Shown here piece by piece: positions 31,903-36,246 of a DNA stretch of 36,246 nucleotides. A program made the position numbers and the translations under genes. Location of the stretch: the NCBI RefSeq assembly GCF_023516615.1, contig NZ_JAMGBF010000091.1, positions 1-36,246 on the forward strand, written 5' to 3'. The DNA comes from Streptomyces panaciradicis (GTDB taxonomy: Bacteria; Actinomycetota; Actinomycetes; Streptomycetales; Streptomycetaceae). Each line of letters begins with the position of its first letter. The first letter of the stretch is position 1. The notes under the pieces are model-generated. The model was not told the origin of the DNA. It saw only the letters and a list, made by a program, of their open reading frames with translations, and searched no databases.

Positions 31903-33127
31903 GCCGATCGTGAGCCTGCTCAACCCTGAATTCGAAGAGGATCCCATCGGCGCCTTCGCGCGCCTTCGGGAGACGGCCCCGCTCGTCCGTATCGGCTTTC
32001 CCGGCGGACCGCCCGTCTGGCTGATCACGCGCAGCGAGGAGTTCAAGGAGGCGTGGAGCGACCCGCGGCTTGTGACGAACATCGGCAATGTGCCGGGCCA
32101 CCAAGGGCCCAGCATCGCGGACCAGGCGCTCATGTCCCTCGACGTACCGAAGGAACTACTGCGTTACTTCACGTCCAACCTGATGCTCCAGGACGGCCAG
32201 GAACATGCCCGGCTGCGCCGGCTCGTGGCGCCCGCGTTCAGCGTCCGGCGCATCAAGGCCCTGCGGCCGCGCATCGAGGAGGTCTCCACCCGGCTCCTCG
32301 ACGCCTTCGCCGAGAAGGGGTCCGGCGATCTCCTGAGGGAGTACGCCACACCGTTGACCGGCGCCGTCATCTGTGACCTCGTCGGCATCGACGAGCCCGA
32401 CCAGCCGCAGATACGGCAGTGGATGGACGAATACGCCAACATCGACGCCGACTTCACCACCAGCGCCCTGGGCCTGTTCGACTACACCAAGCAGCTCATC
32501 GAGCGACGCCGGGCCGAGCCCATGGATGACATGATCTCCACCTTGGTGCATACGACCGACAAGAACGGCGACCGGCTCACCGAGGACGAGATCATCTCGA
32601 TGGTGGGTGTCCTGGTGAACGGCGGTTACCACTCCACGGCCCATTTCATCCCGAACGCGGTGCTCACCCTTCTCCAGAACCCGGATCAACTGGCCCTGCT
32701 GCGGGCCAGGCCGGAGGCTCTGCCGCACGCCATCAACGAACTGATGCGGATCGCCAACCCCATTCCGAGCGCCGGGCCGCGGTACGCCGCCGAGGACATG
32801 GAGCTGGCCGGTGTTCCGATCTGCAAGGGCGATGCCGTGACGGGCTCCCTGCAGTCCGTCAACTACGACTCGCGCGTCTTCGCCGAGCCCGAACGATGCA
32901 ATGTGGAACGCGAGTTGAAGCGCGGGGAGGGCCATCTCGCCTTCGGTGCGGGCCCGCACCGCTGCATCGGCGCGGCGCTGGCCGAACTCGAGGGCGAAGT
33001 GGCCATCGACCACCTGTTCTTGCAGCGTGAGACTCTCGAACTCGCCGTGAACAGCGGCGAACTGCGGTACCGCGAGGTCATCCCCGGTGGCGCCCGGCTG
33101 TTCAACAGGTTTCCGGTGCGCCTGTGA
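31895..33127 (+). CDS. Cytochrome P450
   Basis: This 410-residue soluble bacterial P450 has the heme ligand loop FGAGPHRCIG (Cys357) and ExxR at Glu282-Arg285. The I-helix is unusual. Where most P450s have AGxxT with an acidic residue and Thr, this reads NGGYHSTA (242-249), putting His246 and Ser247 at the acid/alcohol positions used in oxygen activation. It probably hydroxylates a building block, perhaps while bound to the free-standing PCP, or the finished peptide. It is the last gene of the NRPS operon, overlapping the thioesterase gene by 8 bases and followed by a strong terminator. Confidence 0.93.
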   Translation: MAEPIVSLLNPEFEEDPIGAFARLRETAPLVRIGFPGGPPVWLITRSEEFKEAWSDPRLVTNIGNVPGHQGPSIADQALMSLDVPKELLRYFTSNLMLQDGQEHARLRRLVAPAFSVRRIKALRPRIEEVSTRLLDAFAEKGSGDLLREYATPLTGAVICDLVGIDEPDQPQIRQWMDEYANIDADFTTSALGLFDYTKQLIERRRAEPMDDMISTLVHTTDKNGDRLTEDEIISMVGVLVNGGYHSTAHFIPNAVLTLLQNPDQLALLRARPEALPHAINELMRIANPIPSAGPRYAAEDMELAGVPICKGDAVTGSLQSVNYDSRVFAEPERCNVERELKRGEGHLAFGAGPHRCIGAALAELEGEVAIDHLFLQRETLELAVNSGELRYREVIPGGARLFNRFPVRL

Positions 33128-33144
33128 GGACGTGGCCGAGGGCG

Positions 33145-33189
33145 CATACGGGAGCCCCCGAACGCGATGCGTTCGGGGGCTCCCGTATG
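33145..33189. terminator. Bidirectional terminator with 21-bp perfect stem
   Basis: CATACGGGAGCCCCCGAACGC and its exact complement flank a 3-base loop (GAT). The hairpin fills the gap between the convergent P450 stop (33127) and dioxygenase stop (33200), so it ends both transcripts. There is no T-run, as is common in Streptomyces. Confidence 0.92.
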
Positions 33190-33199
33190 GGGGACGCGG

Positions 33200-34126
33200 T
33201 CAGCGTTTCACGGTGCCCGCGCGCAGGCGGTCGATCATGTGGCGGGTCGTCTCGATCGGGCTCCCGGCGGGGAGGTCCCGCGAGCGGGCCGGCAGTGCCT
33301 CGTTGAGCCTCGCGACCTTGGCGCTCCACTCGTCCTGCGCGGTGAAGGGGATTGTCTCGCCCTCCTGGTAGACGGGGAACGGGCGATAGCTGTTGAGGCC
33401 GGCCGAGTCACTGCCACGGACGAGCAGTGGGTCGAGGTAGATGCCCTCGCTGTGGATGCGCGTGGCGGTCGAGATGTAGCCGATGTCGAGACCACACCGC
33501 CGCTTGGCGGAGGTGTTCGCCTCCGAGCAGTGCAGCAGATGCGGATGGTGGATCGAGACGTCCCCCGGCTGGAGCTCGATCTCCACGATTCCGCGCTTCT
33601 CGGCCCACTCCCGCACCAGGTTCTCGTCGGCGGCGGAGAAGAGCATGTTGGGTTCATCCGTACGGACCGACGGTTTGTGCAGCGGCAGTTCGTGACTGCC
33701 GGGGATCATCCGCAGGCACCCGTTCTCCACGGTGCTCTCGTCGACGGCCAGCCACACCGTCAGCGCCTCCATCGGACTCAGCGTCCAGTACGCGCCGTCC
33801 TGGTGCCACAGCACCGGCTGCCCGTCGTACGGCGGCTTGCAGATGTAGTGGGCGGTGAAGCACGCCACGTCCGGGCCGAGGAAGAACTCCGCGATGTCCA
33901 CCAGGCGGGAGTCCGAGACCAGACGTGCCCAGAAGGCGTCATTGCGGATCAGCGGGTGATGGAAATGTTCCGGACGCAGATCCGGATATTTACGGGTGAG
34001 CCATTCGACGTGAGCACGTGCCTCGTCCAGGAGTTCCGATGGCACGACGTTGCGGATGATGGAAAAGCCCTGTTCGGCATATTCCGCTGCAGCCTTCTCC
34101 AGAACGCCATCGCCAGATTTTTTCAT
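33200..34126 (-). CDS. PhyH-family Fe(II)/2-oxoglutarate dioxygenase
   Basis: This 308-residue phytanoyl-CoA dioxygenase-family protein has the iron-binding facial triad His108-x-Asp110 (LWHQDGAYW) and His199 (HHPHLLHCSEAN). An Arg at about 209-210 probably binds 2-oxoglutarate. Members hydroxylate free or carrier-bound amino acids and other small substrates in many NRPS pathways, and some relatives halogenate. The intact HxD makes hydroxylation the likelier reaction here. The ATG at 34126 has AGGAG 8 bases upstream. It is transcribed alone, convergent with the P450, from its own promoter with the shared operator-like palindrome upstream. The substrate is unknown. Confidence 0.88.
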   Translation of the reverse strand: MKKSGDGVLEKAAAEYAEQGFSIIRNVVPSELLDEARAHVEWLTRKYPDLRPEHFHHPLIRNDAFWARLVSDSRLVDIAEFFLGPDVACFTAHYICKPPYDGQPVLWHQDGAYWTLSPMEALTVWLAVDESTVENGCLRMIPGSHELPLHKPSVRTDEPNMLFSAADENLVREWAEKRGIVEIELQPGDVSIHHPHLLHCSEANTSAKRRCGLDIGYISTATRIHSEGIYLDPLLVRGSDSAGLNSYRPFPVYQEGETIPFTAQDEWSAKVARLNEALPARSRDLPAGSPIETTRHMIDRLRAGTVKR

Positions 34127-34233
34127 GCGCCGGCTCCTTCTCGGGTTTGCCAGGTGCTTGCCGTGCGGAATGAGTTCGGGGAGCCGCCACGGCCTGCGCG
34201 GGATTCACCTCCGCGGTTCGTCAGCAGTTCAAT

Positions 34234-34263
34234 ACTCTGCCCGGGGGGGCAGGAGGGTGTCAA
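34234..34263 (-). promoter_or_regulatory. Promoter candidate for the dioxygenase gene
   Basis: On the minus strand, TTGACA (34258-34263) is followed after 18 bases by CAGAGT (34234-34239). This is a good match to the Streptomyces HrdB-type consensus, about 108 bases before the start codon. Confidence 0.5.
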
Positions 34264-34361
34264 TCGTGGACCCGCCCCTGGCATATCCGATCGAAATCCC
34301 CGTGGATGTTCGCGGGAAATAGTTCTCCCCGGTGAAGTAAACAATGAGAAGAGAACAGGAC

Positions 34362-34379
34362 TGTCCCGCTGACAGGACA
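34362..34379. promoter_or_regulatory. Operator-like 18-bp near-palindrome, copy 3
   Basis: TGTCCCGCTGACAGGACA is the third copy of the TGTCCYGYYRMCRGGACA element. It lies about 100 bases upstream of the dioxygenase -35 candidate and 236 bases upstream of its start. That position would suit an activator site more than a simple repressor. Confidence 0.6.
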
Positions 34380-34385
34380 AATAGA

Positions 34386-34426
34386 GGGGCGGCGCACGCC
34401 GACGCGGTGTCGGTGTACGCCGCCCC
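34386..34426 (-). terminator. Terminator hairpin downstream of exporter operon
   Basis: GGGGCGGCG-ACG-CCGAC pairs with GTCGG-GT-ACGCCGCCCC, an 18-base stem with two G-U-type mismatches. On the minus strand it is followed by TCTATTTGT. It lies about 40 bases after the permease stop. Confidence 0.65.
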
Positions 34427-34435
34427 CGGGTGGGC

Positions 34436-34458
34436 GAGCGGCGCGGGGGACGCCGCTC
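34436..34458 (-). terminator. Second hairpin after the permease stop
   Basis: GAGCGGCG and CGCCGCTC form an 8-bp perfect stem around a 7-base loop, 8 bases downstream of the permease stop. With the following hairpin it probably makes a tandem terminator. Confidence 0.5.
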
Positions 34459-34466
34459 GTGCCGGC

Positions 34467-35258
34467 CTACTTCGGGTCGCGGTTGAACTGTGCCGTCGAC
34501 CACCAGTAGCCGAGGATGGTGAGGCCCAGGCACCAGGCGATGGCGATCCACCAGTTGTTGCCGATGTCCGTGCCGAGGAGCAGGCCGCGCAGGGTCTCGT
34601 TGGCGGGCGTGAAGGGCTGGTACTTGGCGATCGGCTGGAACCAGCCGGGCATCGTGTCGGCGGGGATGAAGGCGCTGGAGATGAGGGGCAGGAGGATCAA
34701 CGGCATCGCCATGTTGCTGGCGGCCTCGGCGTTGGGGCTGGCCATGCCCATGCCGACCGCGATCCAGGTGAGCGCCAAGGAGAACAGTGCCAGCAGTCCG
34801 AAGGCCGCGAGCCACTCGAGGACCGTGGCGTCGGTCGAGCGGAAGCCGATGGCCACGGCGACGGCGCCGACGAGGATCAGACTGGCGAGCACCTGGAGCA
34901 CGCTGCCGACGACGTGGCCGATGAGTACCGAGCCGCGGTGGATGGCCATGGTGCGGAAGCGGGCGATGACGCCCTCGGACATGTCGGTGGCGACGGACAC
35001 CGCGGCCCCGATCACGGTGCTCCCGATGGTCATCATCAGGATGCCGGGGACGATGTAGGCGATGTACACGGAGCGGTCGGCGTGGCCGCCCGCGATGCCC
35101 TTGCTCATCACGTCGCCGAAAATGTAGACGAACAGCAGCAACAGCATGATCGGGGTGAGGAGCAGGTTCAGGGTGAGCGAGGGGTAGCGCCGCGCGTGCA
35201 GCAGGTTGCGGCGCAGCATGGTGTTCGAGTCCCGGACGGCGAGGGAGACGGAGCTCAT
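34467..35258 (-). CDS. ABC-2 type exporter permease (DrrB-like)
   Basis: This 263-residue membrane protein has about six hydrophobic segments, for example LNLLLTPIMLLLLFVYIFGDV, AYIVPGILMMTIGSTVIGAA, LASLILVGAVAVAIGF, LLALFSLALTWIAVGM, PLILLPLISSAFIP and the final AIAWCLGLTILGYWW. This is the ABC2-membrane pattern of daunorubicin-resistance-type DrrB permeases. It is coupled to the upstream ATPase gene by a 4-base overlap (35255-35258). It likely exports the peptide product and gives self-resistance, though the substrate is inferred from context only. Confidence 0.92.
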   Translation of the reverse strand: MSSVSLAVRDSNTMLRRNLLHARRYPSLTLNLLLTPIMLLLLFVYIFGDVMSKGIAGGHADRSVYIAYIVPGILMMTIGSTVIGAAVSVATDMSEGVIARFRTMAIHRGSVLIGHVVGSVLQVLASLILVGAVAVAIGFRSTDATVLEWLAAFGLLALFSLALTWIAVGMGMASPNAEAASNMAMPLILLPLISSAFIPADTMPGWFQPIAKYQPFTPANETLRGLLLGTDIGNNWWIAIAWCLGLTILGYWWSTAQFNRDPK

Positions 35259-36217
35259 CGGGCGTTCTCCTTGTTCTGGTTGGGGACCTTGGCGTCGTCG
35301 GTGAGGGCGAAGAAGACGTCGTCGAGGTCCGGGGTGTGCACGGTGAGTTCGTCGGCCTCGATGCCGGCGGAATCGAGCCAGTCGAGGATGGAGCGCAGTT
35401 CGCGCTGGCTGCCGTCGCTGGGCAGTTGCAGCGCGAGGGCTTCGTCGTCGCGGGCCGCCTCGCGGAGTGTGGCCGCGGCGGACTGGTAGGCGGCCGGGTG
35501 GGTGAAGCGGAGCCGGATGTGTCCTCCGGGGATCAGGCGCTTGAGTTCCTCGGCGGTCCCCTCCGCGACGATCTTGCTGTTGTGGAGGACCGCGATGCGG
35601 TCGGCGAGTTCATCGGCCTCCTCCAGGTACTGGGTCGTGAGGAAGACCGTCGTACCGTCGGAGACCAGGTCGCGGATGATCTGCCACATGGTGTGCCGGG
35701 AGCGGGGGTCGAGGCCGGTGGTGGGCTCGTCGAGGAAGATGATCCGCGGGTTGCCGACCAGGGTCATGGCAAGGTCGAGTCGGCGCTTCATGCCGCCGGA
35801 GTAGGTGGAGGCGGGCTTCTTCGCTGCGTCGGTGAGGTCGAAGCGTTCGAGGAGTTCGGCGGCCGTGCGACGGCCCTCGTCCTTGGGCAGGTGGTGCAGG
35901 TCGGCCATGAGGAGCATGTTCTCCTCGCCGGTGATCAGGCCGTCGACGGCCGAGAACTGCCCGGTCACGCCGATTGCGGCCCGCACGGCCTGCGCGTCGG
36001 TGGCGAGGCTGTGGCCGCCGACGCGGATCTCACCGGATCCGGCGTCGGGGCTGATGAGGGTGGAGAGGATCTTCACGGCGGTGGTCTTGCCGGCGCCGTT
36101 CGGGCCGAGCAGGGAGAAGATCGTTCCTTGCGGTACGGCGATGTCGATGCCGTCGAGGACGGTCTTGTCGCCGAAGGACTTGCGCAGTCCGTTCGCCGCG
36201 ATGGCCAGGTCGGTCAT
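35255..36217 (-). CDS. ABC exporter ATP-binding protein (DrrA-like)
   Basis: This 320-residue ATPase has Walker A GPNGAGKT (38-45), the signature YSGGMKRRLDLA (139-150), Walker B RIIFLDEPTTGLDP (158-171) and the H-region FLTTQYLEEADELADRIAVL. The C-terminal extension (about residues 230-320) resembles the DrrA regulatory tail. The ATG at 36217 follows AGAGGGG. It forms an operon with the DrrB-like permease. Upstream control lies outside the window. Confidence 0.94.
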   Translation of the reverse strand: MTDLAIAANGLRKSFGDKTVLDGIDIAVPQGTIFSLLGPNGAGKTTAVKILSTLISPDAGSGEIRVGGHSLATDAQAVRAAIGVTGQFSAVDGLITGEENMLLMADLHHLPKDEGRRTAAELLERFDLTDAAKKPASTYSGGMKRRLDLAMTLVGNPRIIFLDEPTTGLDPRSRHTMWQIIRDLVSDGTTVFLTTQYLEEADELADRIAVLHNSKIVAEGTAEELKRLIPGGHIRLRFTHPAAYQSAAATLREAARDDEALALQLPSDGSQRELRSILDWLDSAGIEADELTVHTPDLDDVFFALTDDAKVPNQNKENAR

Positions 36218-36246
36218 GACTGGTGCCCCTCTGTGGATGGCGGTGG
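36218..36246. other. Right edge, exporter leader
   Basis: Only 29 bases remain upstream of the ATPase start. They include its ribosome binding site but no promoter that can be recognised. Confidence 0.4.

Larger units (their letters stand above)
34127..34466. other. Intergenic region between dioxygenase and exporter genes
   Basis: These 340 bases hold the dioxygenase promoter candidate (34234-34263), the operator-like palindrome (34362-34379) and two hairpins that can end the exporter transcript (34386-34426 and 34436-34458). I see no gene in it. Confidence 0.6.

Noticed and set aside
1..36246. CRISPR arrays, tRNA or rRNA genes, transposases, in-frame TTA codons
   Set aside because: None was seen on reading both strands. 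The only tandem repeat is the short 15-bp one in A2.

Overview
The window is a high-GC actinobacterial segment, very probably from Streptomyces. GTG starts, stop/start overlaps, an MbtH-like protein, a LmbU-family regulator and a DrrAB-type exporter all fit. It carries most of a non-ribosomal peptide synthetase (NRPS) biosynthetic gene cluster. The right edge cuts just upstream of the exporter ATPase gene, so the cluster may continue there. The left edge holds a decayed flavoprotein remnant and looks like a cluster border.

Layout. (1) 1-687: remnant of a FAD monooxygenase C-terminus and a promoter region. (2) 688-1503 (+): dimethylargininase/amidinohydrolase-like enzyme, closed by a perfect palindromic terminator. 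(3) 6166 down to 1565 (-): a tight six-gene operon for an acyl unit: 2-oxoacid dehydrogenase E1-alpha, E1-beta, a free-standing lipoyl domain, an acyl carrier protein (ACP), a KASIII enzyme and an MDR-superfamily oxidoreductase. (4) 6559-33127 (+): a 26.6-kb probable operon of MbtH, LmbU-like regulator, free-standing adenylation (A) domain, free-standing peptidyl carrier protein (PCP), FAD oxidoreductase, three NRPS genes, type II thioesterase and P450. (5) 34126 down to 33200 (-): a PhyH-family Fe(II)/2-oxoglutarate dioxygenase, convergent with the P450 across a 21-bp-stem terminator. (6) 36217 down to 34467 (-): an ABC exporter (ATPase plus permease).

Assembly line. NRPS1 is C-A-T-E-C-A-T, NRPS2 is C-A-T-E-C-A-T and NRPS3 is C-A(nMT)-T-TE. 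All core motifs are intact, and the condensation domain types alternate as expected after epimerase and non-epimerase modules. The expected chain is starter - D-X1 - L-X2 - D-X3 - L-X4 - N-methyl-X5, released by the terminal thioesterase. If the starter carries a hydroxyl group, a cyclic hexadepsipeptide is plausible. X1, X3 and X4 have related specificity codes (DVF[S/C]...Y.K). X2 and X5 are near twins with an unusual acidic code (D[V/A]PDEALVEK). Two systems could supply the starter: the E1/lipoyl/ACP/KASIII set, or the free-standing A domain with its PCP. The product cannot be named from the sequence.

Regulation. Three copies of an 18-bp near-palindrome (TGTCCYGYYRMCRGGACA) occur upstream of 688, in the divergent 6167-6558 region and upstream of the dioxygenase gene. 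They look like shared operators for one cluster-wide regulator. I saw no in-frame TTA codon in the genes, so there is no obvious bldA control.
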